From Lachnospiraceae bacterium (lineage in GTDB: Bacteria; Bacillota; Clostridia; Lachnospirales; Lachnospiraceae): 64,000 nucleotides of DNA. Below are positions 36,879 through 45,462 of this stretch, piece by piece. The stretch lies in the NCBI GenBank assembly GCA_017392525.1, contig JAFOVD010000027.1, positions 1 to 64,000 of the forward strand. Reading direction: 5' to 3'. Each line of letters begins with the position of its first letter. Position 1 is the first letter of the stretch. The notes under the pieces were generated by a model. That model had not been told where the DNA came from. It worked only from the letters and a program-made list of their open reading frames with translations, and searched no databases. Made by a program: the position numbers and the translations under genes.

Positions 36879-37286
36879 ATGAATCAGATTAGAAATTCAT
36901 ATGCTTCTATTGAGCAGATTCAAAATCAATATCTGCCACAGAATAGTAAGGCGGTATCTTCATCATCAGATCAGATTACATCATTTCAAGATGTACTGAG
37001 AAGCCAATTGAAGGAAGCTAATAAGGCTCCTGAAGTTAAATTCTCAAAACATGCTTCACAGAGATTGGACGAGAGGGATATCCTACTATCTGCTGAACAA
37101 AGTGAACGACTGAATGCAGGCGTTCAGGCGGCGAGTGAAAAGGGAATAAATGACTCGCTTGTAATTGTCGATTCATTGGCATTTATCGTGAATGTGCCAA
37201 GTCAGACAGTTGTAACTGCTATGGATCAGGAAGATTCCGAAGCAAGTAATATTTATACAAATATAGATGGCGCCGTAATAGTTTAA
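36879..37286 (+). CDS. Flagellar operon protein, TIGR02530 type
   Basis: 135 residues, no membrane segment. VKFSKHASQRLDERDILLS and DSLVIVDSLAFIVNVPSQTV are the family hallmarks; the family is found between flgD and flgE in Clostridia and Bacilli and has no established biochemical function. GAGGAG is placed upstream. A 12-nt-loop hairpin separates it from flgE. Confidence 0.85.
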   Translation: MNQIRNSYASIEQIQNQYLPQNSKAVSSSSDQITSFQDVLRSQLKEANKAPEVKFSKHASQRLDERDILLSAEQSERLNAGVQAASEKGINDSLVIVDSLAFIVNVPSQTVVTAMDQEDSEASNIYTNIDGAVIV

Positions 37287-37306
37287 AGCTGGACCTTATG
37301 GAAGCT

Positions 37307-37334
37307 TTTACCACGGACTGACAGAAGTGGTAAA
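37307..37334 (+). other. Intercistronic hairpin before flgE
   Basis: TTTACCAC and GTGGTAAA form a perfect 8-base stem with a 12-base loop. No T run follows, so it is not a terminator. It lies 28 bases before the flgE start and could protect or define the 5' end of a processed flgE message. Confidence 0.45.
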
Positions 37335-37362
37335 CTGTTGGCGCAAATGGAGGTCACTCATT

Positions 37363-38811
37363 ATGATGAGATCACTTTACTCTGGTGTATCAGGTCTTAG
37401 AAATCACCAGACAAAGATGGACGTTATCGGTAATAATATCGCTAACGTTAACACGGTTGCGTTTAAGTCTTCATCCGTAACCTTTAATGATATTATGTAC
37501 CAGACAACACAGGCTGCTTCTGGTGCTACAGAGACAACCGGTGGTACAAATGCTAAGCAGATCGGTCTTGGTGTTGCCACTGGTGCAACAAAGATTAGTA
37601 TCACATCCGCCGGTGCTTCAGAAAGTACAGGTAATGCATTTGATATTAAGCTTGTTGATTCCAATTCAACAAATTTCTTTATCGTAAATAACGGTTCAAG
37701 TAACCAGTTTACAAGAGCTGGATCATTCTACATTGATGGAAATGGTAACCTTGCAATGGCATCTACCGGTTATCTCGTGCAAGGATGGCAGGCAGTGACA
37801 AATGAAGATGGTTCTATCGGAATCCGAAAGGATACTGTTTCATCACTTAGAATTATGTCTCCTGCAAACCGTACATCAAATCCGGAAGCAACAGAGAATG
37901 CATATGCAGCCGGTATTGTAGATAAGAATGACACAAACATTATCGTATCGGATATTGATAATGTTCAGGCAAACGAAGGATATGCCATGAGCGTATCGTT
38001 CTATGATGACCTGGGTTATTCATATACTGCAAAGTTTGCTTTATATTCGGATGATACAAATGCTAATAATGGTTTATATCGTGTTAAACTCGTGGGAATC
38101 TATGATAGCGATAATACAGAACTGTTATCCAAGTATGGTGTGGCAGCATCAAGTGTGTTCGGTTTCACAAATAATGCTGGTACAGCGACTACTACATCGG
38201 ATTACTATGATTTGAAGTTTGATACGGCTACTGGAGCGTTCTCCTATGTTGGATCTGCCGGAACAAATTCAGTTACAATGAATCTGGATGTGCTGGGAAC
38301 AGCAATTTATGGTTCTGTTGATGCGAGCCCATTCTCTAATGTTGATGTGAATTTCTCATCACTTCTGAATCAGGATAATGGTGGAACATCTACAGCAGCA
38401 TTGGATCGTGGTTCTGTAACAAATGCATCCGTTGGTGCAGGTAAGAAATTAGGTACGTTGACAGGTGTATCTGTTGATACAGCTGGTAAGATTTATGGTT
38501 CTTATGACAATGGTAATACAGTTCTGTTGGGACAGATTGCAGTAGCTCAGTTTTCTAATGCGTCTGGTCTTGAGAGTTTGGGAAATAACTGCTATGGTGA
38601 GACATTAAACTCTGGTGAGTTCGATGGAATCGGTGTAGAGGTTTCTGCAGATGGTGGACAGATGTTAACCGGACAGCTTGAAATGTCCAATGTAGATTTG
38701 GCTCAGGAATTCACTTCCATGATTACTACACAGCGTGGTTTCCAGGCAAACTCAAGAATTATTACTGTTTCAGATACAATGTTAGAAGAATTAACAAATC
38801 TGAAGAGATAA
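37363..38811 (+). CDS. flgE: Flagellar hook protein FlgE
   Basis: 482 residues. SLYSGVSGLRNHQTKMDVIG and NNIANVNTVAFKSS are the N-terminal axial signature, and the C-terminal QLEMSNVDLAQEFTSMI plus TTQRGFQANSRIITVSD match FlgE/FlgG. It builds the hook. ATG 37363 is chosen because GGAGG at 37349-37353 is 9 bases upstream; a further in-frame start at 37327 has no ribosome binding site. The last gene before a terminator. Confidence 0.95.
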   Translation: MMRSLYSGVSGLRNHQTKMDVIGNNIANVNTVAFKSSSVTFNDIMYQTTQAASGATETTGGTNAKQIGLGVATGATKISITSAGASESTGNAFDIKLVDSNSTNFFIVNNGSSNQFTRAGSFYIDGNGNLAMASTGYLVQGWQAVTNEDGSIGIRKDTVSSLRIMSPANRTSNPEATENAYAAGIVDKNDTNIIVSDIDNVQANEGYAMSVSFYDDLGYSYTAKFALYSDDTNANNGLYRVKLVGIYDSDNTELLSKYGVAASSVFGFTNNAGTATTTSDYYDLKFDTATGAFSYVGSAGTNSVTMNLDVLGTAIYGSVDASPFSNVDVNFSSLLNQDNGGTSTAALDRGSVTNASVGAGKKLGTLTGVSVDTAGKIYGSYDNGNTVLLGQIAVAQFSNASGLESLGNNCYGETLNSGEFDGIGVEVSADGGQMLTGQLEMSNVDLAQEFTSMITTQRGFQANSRIITVSDTMLEELTNLKR

Positions 38812-39135
38812 GTTTGTTAATAATCCATAGTGGAAAATTAAGCATGTTATAAGAGGGTCGGGATGGTTGTTCTCGGCCCTCTTTTCTACATCTAGTAGAA
38901 TTTAAAAAGTTATCTTTTATTTGAAAACAATATGTAGGAAAATATTAAAATTGTGTAAAATTTTTGCACAATCTTGAGAGGAATGCTTGTAATGCCCATA
39001 AAATCAAGGGTTACATTTGTTTGAGTTTTTCAAAATTAGTAGACAAGCATAAGAAAATTTAGTAATATTAAATAAAGTGTAGAAAGCGGTATTATTGCGT
39101 TTTACAGATTTTGTTAGATGGGGTAGGTGAATAAA
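38812..39135 (+). other. Gene-free gap between flgE and motA
   Basis: 324 bases, AT-rich. It holds the flgE terminator, then possible promoter elements (TTGAAA at 38921-38926 and TATTAA at 38943-38948, spacer 16; also TAAAAT at 38956-38961 inside an imperfect TTGTG/CACAA repeat). An imperfect dyad TGTAATGCCC / GGGTTACA lies at about 38989-39018. No open frame of flbD, which sits here in many Clostridia, was found. Confidence 0.6.
38851..38885 (+). terminator. Rho-independent terminator after flgE
   Basis: GAGGGTCG pairs with CGGCCCTC (one G-U pair) over a 13-base loop, followed by four T. It divides the fla/che cluster into two transcription units unless read through. Confidence 0.75.
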
Positions 39136-39924
39136 TTGGATATAGCTTCATTAGCAGGACTGGCACTTTGTGGTGTCATGATCATATTTGGTATCTTCTC
39201 CGGTGGTGCATCAATTGCAATCTTCATTGATGTTCCATCTGTCATCATCACGCTCGGAGGCTCATTAGCGGCTACGTTGACGTGTTTTAAACTCCCTGAT
39301 TTCATAAATGGATTAAAGGGCTTAGGTGTGGCCATTAAGGAACCTGCAATTACACAGCCTGTGGATAGCATAAAGAATATGCTTGAGTTGGCAAATACCT
39401 CTCGTAAAGAAGGATTACTTGCGTTAGAGCAGGCGGCTGATGGAATTGAAGATCCGTTTCTAAAAAAAGGTATTATGCTTGTTGTAGACGGTACGGATCC
39501 TGATTTGGTTCGCGCTATTATGGAAACAGAACTTGTGGCAATAGAGGCAAGACATAAGAAGGTTTGTCAGTTCTGGGACAAGTGGGGTGAGATGGGTCCT
39601 GCTTGGGGAATGATTGGTACACTGATTGGTCTGGTTATCATGCTCCAGAACATGTCAGATGCATCTTCTATTGGACCTGCTATGGCGGTTGCTTTATTAA
39701 CAACAATGTATGGTTCTATGATTGCAAACTGGATCGCTGGACCGACAAGTGCAAAATTATCCATGGATAATACAATTGAAATTTCTGCAAAAGAAGTTGT
39801 TGTAGAAGGATTGTTAAGTATACAGGCTGGTGAGAATCCTAGAGTTATTGAAGAAAAACTTAAGATATTCCTTCCACCTGCTGATAGAGCAAATGTTGGT
39901 GAAGGTGACGGTGGAGGTGAGTAA
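39136..39924 (+). CDS. motA: Flagellar motor stator protein MotA
   Basis: 262 residues. Four membrane helices, with VTLGGSLAATL-like ITLGGSLAATLTCF early, the cytoplasmic loop, and WGEMGPAWGMIGTLIGLVIM near the third helix with the conserved Pro. It forms the ion channel with MotB and pushes on FliG. A TTG start (MDIASLAG) is preferred since AGGTGA (39125-39130) is five bases upstream; the GTG at 39127 overlaps that sequence. Confidence 0.93.
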   Translation: MDIASLAGLALCGVMIIFGIFSGGASIAIFIDVPSVIITLGGSLAATLTCFKLPDFINGLKGLGVAIKEPAITQPVDSIKNMLELANTSRKEGLLALEQAADGIEDPFLKKGIMLVVDGTDPDLVRAIMETELVAIEARHKKVCQFWDKWGEMGPAWGMIGTLIGLVIMLQNMSDASSIGPAMAVALLTTMYGSMIANWIAGPTSAKLSMDNTIEISAKEVVVEGLLSIQAGENPRVIEEKLKIFLPPADRANVGEGDGGGE

Positions 39925-39926
39925 AG

Positions 39927-40862
39927 ATGGCTAAAAAGAAGCAAGAAGATCCACCGAAAGGTTCGCCTGCGTGGATGGCCACCTTTAGTGACCTGATGAA
40001 TTTACTTCTCTGTTTCTTCGTTTTACTTTTCTCTATGTCAACAGTCGATGCGGAAAAGATGGAGATGGTTATTCAATCATTTCAGAATACATTTTCTGTA
40101 TTGCCGGCAGGAGGTACGACGGTAAGTACAACAGAGGGAGCGTTGATTTCCTCCGGTGTCAGTGCGTTAGAGCAGTTTGATATCTACTTTAATGCATCAA
40201 CCGCAAATGAGGGAGATACGGAGAATCAAGGTAACAATGCTGAATCCGACAAAAAGAATACAGGTGATAGCGGACAGGCACAAGGAATTGATGATGGAAG
40301 CAAGATAGATGCCAGTGATCAAGGCTCTGAAAGTGCCGGTAAGGTAACTGATGAGCAGGCTACAGAACAGGCTGAGGCAGCTGCACTTGCAGAATCAGAA
40401 AAGATGTCTGAGGCTGTTGAAGAACAGCTCGCGAAATACGGTATTCAGGATGATGTAGAACTCAGCTTCAATGGACAGTATGTTTTGATTACATTAAACG
40501 GTGCGCTGTTGTTTGATTCCGGTAAAGCTGAAGTAAAGACAGATGCGCTTCCATTGGTAGAAAAACTGGCAAAGATAATAGAGTCATATGATTCGAACTT
40601 AATTCAGATTGAAGGATATACTGATAATGTACCTATCAATTCTGCAAAGTATGAGAGCAATGATGTATTATCTATGTATAGAGCGTTATATGTTGCGGAT
40701 TATGTAAGGTCTGTGACAACGTTGGATCCATCACATATTGTTTCGGCTGGACGTGGTGAGTATAATCCGGTTGCGGATAATTCTACTCCTGAGGGTCGTG
40801 CACGAAACAGACGTGTGGAGATTAAAATCTATAATTCCTATAGTTCCGGAACTATAGAATAG
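39927..40862 (+). CDS. motB: Flagellar motor stator protein MotB
   Basis: 311 residues. A single membrane helix (WMATFSDLMNLLLCFFVLLF) carries the ion-binding Asp in FSDL. A long acidic, Asn/Asp/Ser-rich linker (about 90-160) is followed by the OmpA-like peptidoglycan-binding domain (LLFDSGKAEV, IEGYTDNVPI, GRARNRRVEIKI). It starts two bases after motA, so the pair is translationally coupled. Whether it uses protons or sodium cannot be told. Confidence 0.95.
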   Translation: MAKKKQEDPPKGSPAWMATFSDLMNLLLCFFVLLFSMSTVDAEKMEMVIQSFQNTFSVLPAGGTTVSTTEGALISSGVSALEQFDIYFNASTANEGDTENQGNNAESDKKNTGDSGQAQGIDDGSKIDASDQGSESAGKVTDEQATEQAEAAALAESEKMSEAVEEQLAKYGIQDDVELSFNGQYVLITLNGALLFDSGKAEVKTDALPLVEKLAKIIESYDSNLIQIEGYTDNVPINSAKYESNDVLSMYRALYVADYVRSVTTLDPSHIVSAGRGEYNPVADNSTPEGRARNRRVEIKIYNSYSSGTIE

Positions 40863-40878
40863 AGGGAAGGAAACGGAC

Positions 40879-41397
40879 ATGAAAAGAAGTTTACTTACAG
40901 TGATAACATTTGCATTAGTTCTTGTAAACTTGGTTTTGACGGCGGTATTAACAATAGCTGTTTTGCCTGAGGTTCAGAATGCCAATGCATTGATATCAAA
41001 GGTAACTGAAGCAATCAATCTGGATTTGGAGTCTGGAGATGTTGCTTCGACAGGTGAATATGACCAGGCTGATTTAACCAAGGTATCATTTTCAGATACA
41101 TTGACAGTTGCTTTGAAAAAAGGTGCTGATGGAGAACAGCATTATGTTGTGCTTGGTGTAGTTCTTTCTGTTAACAATAATAGTGAGAATTTTGCGACTT
41201 ATGGCGAAACCATTAAGAGTAGTGATACGGAACCGTATCTGAAATCTATTGTTACGGAAGTTGTATCTCAGTTCACATATGAACAGATTCAGGATGACCA
41301 GGAAGCGGTTAGAAGTGCTATTCTTCAGAAATATCAGGACATTTACGGAAAAGACTTGGTTGTGGATGTTGGTTTTTCAAGCTTCACACCTCAGTAG
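40879..41397 (+). CDS. fliL: Flagellar basal body-associated protein FliL
   Basis: 172 residues. One N-terminal membrane helix (about 4-30) and an extracytoplasmic domain with the FliL-like end YGKDLVVDVGFSSF. FliL rings the stator and helps recruit it. Sequence similarity to FliL is modest, and the position between motB and fliM supports the call. Confidence 0.85.
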   Translation: MKRSLLTVITFALVLVNLVLTAVLTIAVLPEVQNANALISKVTEAINLDLESGDVASTGEYDQADLTKVSFSDTLTVALKKGADGEQHYVVLGVVLSVNNNSENFATYGETIKSSDTEPYLKSIVTEVVSQFTYEQIQDDQEAVRSAILQKYQDIYGKDLVVDVGFSSFTPQ

Positions 41398-41435
41398 GAT
41401 TTGAAATGAAGTAATAGACAAGGTGGTGAGAAGTC

Positions 41436-42425
41436 ATGAGTGATGTCTTGTCTCAAAGTGAGATAGATAATCTGCTCCAAGCTTTAAGTAGCGGTGATGT
41501 AGATGTAGAGGAAATGAAGAAGAGTGGAGAGGCTCAGGTTAAAAACTATGACTTTTCCAGACCTTCAAAATTCTCCAAAGAACATTTGCGTACACTGGAG
41601 ATTATTTTTGAACATTATGGACGTTTGTTGTCCACGAATTTGCCGGTGTATCTTCGAAAGAATATTTCTGTAGAAGTTATGAACTCCGAAGCGGTAACGT
41701 ATATGGAATTCTCTAATGCGTTATCTAATCCGGTACTTTTAGGAGTTGTAGATTTTGCTCCGTTAACAGGAAGTGTTATTATGGAGATGGCGCCTAAACT
41801 GGGATATGCGATTGTTGATCGTATGCTTGGCGGTGAAGGTGAACCTCTTGATAAGACCAGAGAGTTTTCAGAAATTGAACTGGTAATTATTGAGAGAATT
41901 ATGACGGTATGTGTAGAACTTCTTCGTGAACCGTGGGAAAATGTTTTGGATTTACATCCAAGACTGGAACGTATTGAGACAAATTCTCAGTTTGCTCAGA
42001 TTATTTCCCCTTCGGAGATGATTTCTATAATTACAATAAATATTAAAATTGGTGATGTAGAGGGACTTATGAATATTTGTCTTCCGTATATCACCTTAGA
42101 ACCTGTAATGGATAAGTTGAACACCAAGTTCTGGTATTCCAATATGCAGGAAAAAACTGATGTAAGCTATTCAGATTCAATTGAGCATCTGATTTCTAAA
42201 GCGGCAGTGCCTGTACGAGTTGTTTTAGGGAATAGTAGTGTATCAGTAGCTGATTTCGCAAGCTTACAGGTGGGCGATATTGTAAGACTTGATTCAAAAG
42301 TGAATCATGATCTTAATGTTTTCGTTGGAGATATTAAAAAGTTTACCGCGTTGCCCGGATCCTCTGGGAAAAATTACGCAGTGCGAATCACATCAATTAT
42401 AAGAGAGGAGCAGTCAGATGAGTGA
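41436..42425 (+). CDS. fliM: Flagellar motor switch protein FliM
   Basis: 329 residues. The N-terminal MSDVLSQSEIDNLLQAL is the CheY-P-binding peptide, YDFSRPSKFSKEHLRTLEII begins the CheC-like middle domain, LGYAIVDRMLGGEG is conserved, and the C-terminal LQVGDIVRLDSKV is the FliN-like domain. It forms the C ring with FliG and FliY. It overlaps fliY by 8 bases. Confidence 0.97.
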   Translation: MSDVLSQSEIDNLLQALSSGDVDVEEMKKSGEAQVKNYDFSRPSKFSKEHLRTLEIIFEHYGRLLSTNLPVYLRKNISVEVMNSEAVTYMEFSNALSNPVLLGVVDFAPLTGSVIMEMAPKLGYAIVDRMLGGEGEPLDKTREFSEIELVIIERIMTVCVELLREPWENVLDLHPRLERIETNSQFAQIISPSEMISIITINIKIGDVEGLMNICLPYITLEPVMDKLNTKFWYSNMQEKTDVSYSDSIEHLISKAAVPVRVVLGNSSVSVADFASLQVGDIVRLDSKVNHDLNVFVGDIKKFTALPGSSGKNYAVRITSIIREEQSDE

Positions 42426-43587
42426 TGGGTCTTTATCCCAGGAAGAAATTAATGCACTTTTTGCTGCGAGTGACAACGGTGGCGATAGCGCGCCAAGCGA
42501 CAGTGGTGCAGGAAGCATTTCTTCCGAAGAGATGGATACGATGGGGGAAGTTGCCAATATCTGTATGGGTACAGCAGCGACTGCATTATTTTCTCTGGTT
42601 AATAAAAAGGTTGAAATCTCAACCCCTGTAGTTTCAGAGGCTACGTGGGATGATGTAATCGAACAGTATGAAAAGCCTTGCGTTTTGATACGTATAGGAT
42701 ATACTAAAGGAATAGACGGAAGTAATGTTTTAGTTCTACGTGAACGCGATGTTAAGGTTATTACAAACCTGATGATGGGCGGCGATGGTACGGAACTGGA
42801 CGAGGAGATTGGCGAGATTCATTTGAGCGCTATCAGTGAAGCGATGAATCAGATGATGGGATCTTCGGCTACTTCTTTGTCATCAATGTTAAACCGTATG
42901 GTAGATATCAGTCCACCAACATCAGATTTGCTTGATATGAATGAGTCAGATGATGGATCAAGCATAGATTCATTTTTGAATGATACATTTGTTAAAATTG
43001 AATTCAGACTGCAAATTGGTGATTTGGTTGACAGTAAATTAATGCAGTTGTATCCAATTTCGCTGGTGAAGGAGATGTGCCGCAATGTTGCAGAAAGTAT
43101 GGCGGACGATTCAGAATCCACTGTGGAAGAGGATACATATAGCGAACCTTCACCGGCAGCGCCTTCTGCAGCTCCTACTCCGGAGCCGCAGCCAGTGCCA
43201 CAGATGGCTCCACAAATGGCGCCACAGATGGCACCGCAGGGACAGCAGCCGATGATGGGACAGCCGATGATGCAGGTTCCACCTCAGCAACAGGTGAATG
43301 TACAGCCTGCACAATTCCAGCCATTTACAGGGGCTTATCCTATGCAGTATAGTCCTGAGAACATTGATTTAATCATGGATGTTCCACTGGAAGTTACGGT
43401 TGAACTTGGACGGACACATAAGTCTATCCAGGATATTTTGGACTTCGCACCGGGTACAATTATTGAATTAAACAAGATTGCCGGTGAACCAATAGATGTC
43501 TTAGTTAACGGTAAATACGTTGCTAAGGGCGAAGTTGTTGTTATTGAAGAATCTTTTGGTATTAGAATTACAGAAATAATGAAATAA
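42418..43587 (+). CDS. fliY: Flagellar switch phosphatase FliY (FliN with a CheC-like domain)
   Basis: 389 residues, FliY rather than short FliN. The first residues (MSDGSLSQEEINALFAAS) resemble the CheY-binding peptide of FliM. The CheC-like region retains both E..N phosphatase motifs (MGEVANICMGTAA, ISEAMNQMMGSSATS). A Pro/Gln/Met-rich linker with three PQMA units at 43198-43233 joins it to the FliN domain (PLEVTVELGRT, LDFAPGTIIELNKIAGEP). It belongs to the C ring and probably dephosphorylates CheY-P. GAGAGGAG precedes the ATG. Confidence 0.95.
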   Translation: MSDGSLSQEEINALFAASDNGGDSAPSDSGAGSISSEEMDTMGEVANICMGTAATALFSLVNKKVEISTPVVSEATWDDVIEQYEKPCVLIRIGYTKGIDGSNVLVLRERDVKVITNLMMGGDGTELDEEIGEIHLSAISEAMNQMMGSSATSLSSMLNRMVDISPPTSDLLDMNESDDGSSIDSFLNDTFVKIEFRLQIGDLVDSKLMQLYPISLVKEMCRNVAESMADDSESTVEEDTYSEPSPAAPSAAPTPEPQPVPQMAPQMAPQMAPQGQQPMMGQPMMQVPPQQQVNVQPAQFQPFTGAYPMQYSPENIDLIMDVPLEVTVELGRTHKSIQDILDFAPGTIIELNKIAGEPIDVLVNGKYVAKGEVVVIEESFGIRITEIMK

Positions 43588-43602
43588 AAGGAGAATGAAG
43601 TT

Positions 43603-43965
43603 ATGGCAAAGAACATTTTAATCTGTGATGATGCAGCTTTTATGAGAATGATGATTAAGGATATTCTCACAAAGAATGGTTACAATGTTGTAGGAGAAGC
43701 CGAAAATGGAGCAAAGGCGGTAGACGCTTATTCTGAGACAAATCCAGATCTTGTGCTCATGGATATCACAATGCCAGAGATGGATGGAATCCAGGCATTA
43801 AAGGCAATTAAGGCAAAGGATCCTAATGCAGCAATTATTATGTGCTCAGCTATGGGTCAGCAGGCTATGGTTATCGAAGCTATTCAGTCTGGAGCAAAGG
43901 ACTTTATCGTTAAGCCTTTCCAGGCAGAGCGTGTTCTTGAAGCGGTTAAAAAAGTAATTGGCTAA
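43603..43965 (+). CDS. cheY: Chemotaxis response regulator CheY
   Basis: 120 residues, a lone receiver domain. Acidic pocket D9 and D10, phospho-acceptor D54 (LMDITMPEMDG), conserved Lys K104 (FIVKPF), and the switch residue region CSAMGQQ. All phosphorylation residues are intact, in contrast to the CheB receiver further on. It signals from CheA to FliM/FliY. AAAGGAG precedes the ATG. Confidence 0.97.
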   Translation: MAKNILICDDAAFMRMMIKDILTKNGYNVVGEAENGAKAVDAYSETNPDLVLMDITMPEMDGIQALKAIKAKDPNAAIIMCSAMGQQAMVIEAIQSGAKDFIVKPFQAERVLEAVKKVIG

Positions 43966-43966
43966 T

Positions 43967-44344
43967 ATGTTATTGAGTTCTACTGGGGAGAGTATTTTCC
44001 AGCTTCTTGTGGCAATTTTCATTTTTGCATTTGTATTATTGATTACATATTACACAACGAAGTGGATTTCTGGATACCAAAAGGCACATTCTTTCAATAA
44101 AAATCTCGCTATTGTTGAAGCAATAAAGGTTGCTCCTAATAAGATGGTTGAGATTGTTAAAGCAGGAGAGGATAAATATTTCGTCATTGCTGTGGGCAAG
44201 GATGAGATAACTCTTCTGGGGGAACTTACGAAGGACCAGATTCTTGAAACGGATTCTGATTTTCAAGTAAGTGCTACCGGACAGAATTTTGATGAACTAT
44301 TGGGTAAATTTAAAGATCATTTACCAAAGAGTAGGCATGAATAA
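43967..44344 (+). CDS. fliO: Flagellar biosynthetic protein FliO
   Basis: 125 residues. One N-terminal membrane helix (IFQLLVAIFIFAFVLLITYY) and a cytoplasmic region with NLAIVEAIKVAPNKMVEIVK and KYFVIAVGKDEITLLGEL, typical of FliO/FliZ. It helps assemble FliP. ATG 43967 is just after the cheY stop; an in-frame TTG at 43958 inside cheY is possible but neither has a strong ribosome binding site. The stop overlaps the fliP start. Confidence 0.88.
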   Translation: MLLSSTGESIFQLLVAIFIFAFVLLITYYTTKWISGYQKAHSFNKNLAIVEAIKVAPNKMVEIVKAGEDKYFVIAVGKDEITLLGELTKDQILETDSDFQVSATGQNFDELLGKFKDHLPKSRHE

Positions 44345-45168
44345 TGAAGAAATTTAAGAGAATATATTGTAAAGCAAGCATATTGCTTTCTGTTTTGATG
44401 CTTTCTGTTGCATTATCTTTGGCTTTTGGGATACATACAAAAGCGGCAGAGTATGGTGCAACAGAAAATGCTCCAAACGCCAGTGACTCAGTTACTGGAA
44501 AAGGTGGGACTGGCTTTACGCTTTCTTTTGATGGTGATACAGGATCATTGAATTCTACAGTTGAGATTTTATTGGTCTTGACTGTTTTGTCCTTAGCGCC
44601 ATCAATTCTTATCATGATGACTTCTTTTACAAGAATCATCGTTGTATTGCATTTTATCCGCACAGCAATTGGAACGCAGACGTCGCCGCCTAATCAGGTT
44701 ATGATTGGTTTGGCTTTGTTCTTGACCGCATTTATCATGTGGCCAACATTTCAAGCTGTCAATGAGAACGCTTTAAAGCCGTTGGACGCGGGAGAGATAA
44801 CCCAGGAAGAGGCTATTGAAGCGGCAGAAGATCCTTTTCGACAGTTTATGTACGGACAAACGCAGACAAAGGATTTAAATCTGTTTTGTGACATTGCAAA
44901 TGTAACGTATGAGGACTATGATGATGTCCCATTTACTGTTCTTGTTCCGTCGTTTATTATTAGTGAATTGAGAACTGCATTTACAATTGGTTTTTTGATT
45001 TATATTCCTTTTGTTGTTATTGACATGGTTGTAGCATCTGTACTTATGTCGATGGGTATGATGATGTTGCCGCCGACTACGATTTCATTGCCGTTCAAGA
45101 TATTATTATTTGTTCTTGCGGATGGATGGAATTTAATTATTGGAAGTTTAGTTAAGACGTTTTATTAA
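44344..45168 (+). CDS. fliP: Flagellar export gate protein FliP
   Basis: 274 residues. A cleavable signal peptide (about 1-32, ending HTKAAE) is followed by the FliP core: LAPSILIMMTSFTRIIVVLHF, FLTAFIMWPTFQAVN, VLVPSFIISELRTAFTIGFL and VVIDMVVASVLMSMGMMMLP. It forms the pentameric pore of the export gate with FliQ and FliR. TAATG overlap with fliO indicates coupling. Confidence 0.96.
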   Translation: MKKFKRIYCKASILLSVLMLSVALSLAFGIHTKAAEYGATENAPNASDSVTGKGGTGFTLSFDGDTGSLNSTVEILLVLTVLSLAPSILIMMTSFTRIIVVLHFIRTAIGTQTSPPNQVMIGLALFLTAFIMWPTFQAVNENALKPLDAGEITQEEAIEAAEDPFRQFMYGQTQTKDLNLFCDIANVTYEDYDDVPFTVLVPSFIISELRTAFTIGFLIYIPFVVIDMVVASVLMSMGMMMLPPTTISLPFKILLFVLADGWNLIIGSLVKTFY

Positions 45169-45184
45169 TGGATAGAGGAAAACT

Positions 45185-45454
45185 ATGACAGAAGCTATGG
45201 TCTTAGACCTGATGAGAGATGCATTTTATAATATTATTTTGAACTCGGCACCGATGCTATTGATTTCGTTGGTTGTAGGTTTAATTATTAGTGTATTTCA
45301 AACAGTTACTTCTATTCAGGAACAGACGCTTACATTTGTACCTAAAATATTGAGTATTTTTCTGGCTTTGATAATTTTTGGGTCTTGGATTCTAACGAAT
45401 TTAACGACATATATGACGAATCTTTGGTCAGATTTTAGTATTTATATTGGTTAG
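45185..45454 (+). CDS. fliQ: Flagellar export gate protein FliQ
   Basis: 89 residues, two membrane helices. APMLLISLVVGLIISVFQTV and TSIQEQTLTFVPKI are the FliQ signature. Located between fliP and fliR. Confidence 0.95.
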   Translation: MTEAMVLDLMRDAFYNIILNSAPMLLISLVVGLIISVFQTVTSIQEQTLTFVPKILSIFLALIIFGSWILTNLTTYMTNLWSDFSIYIG

Positions 45455-45462
45455 AGTGGGTT

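Noticed and set aside
42849..43670. Reverse-strand frames under fliY and cheY
   Set aside because: Frame shadows of well-supported genes, without ribosome binding sites or recognisable motifs.
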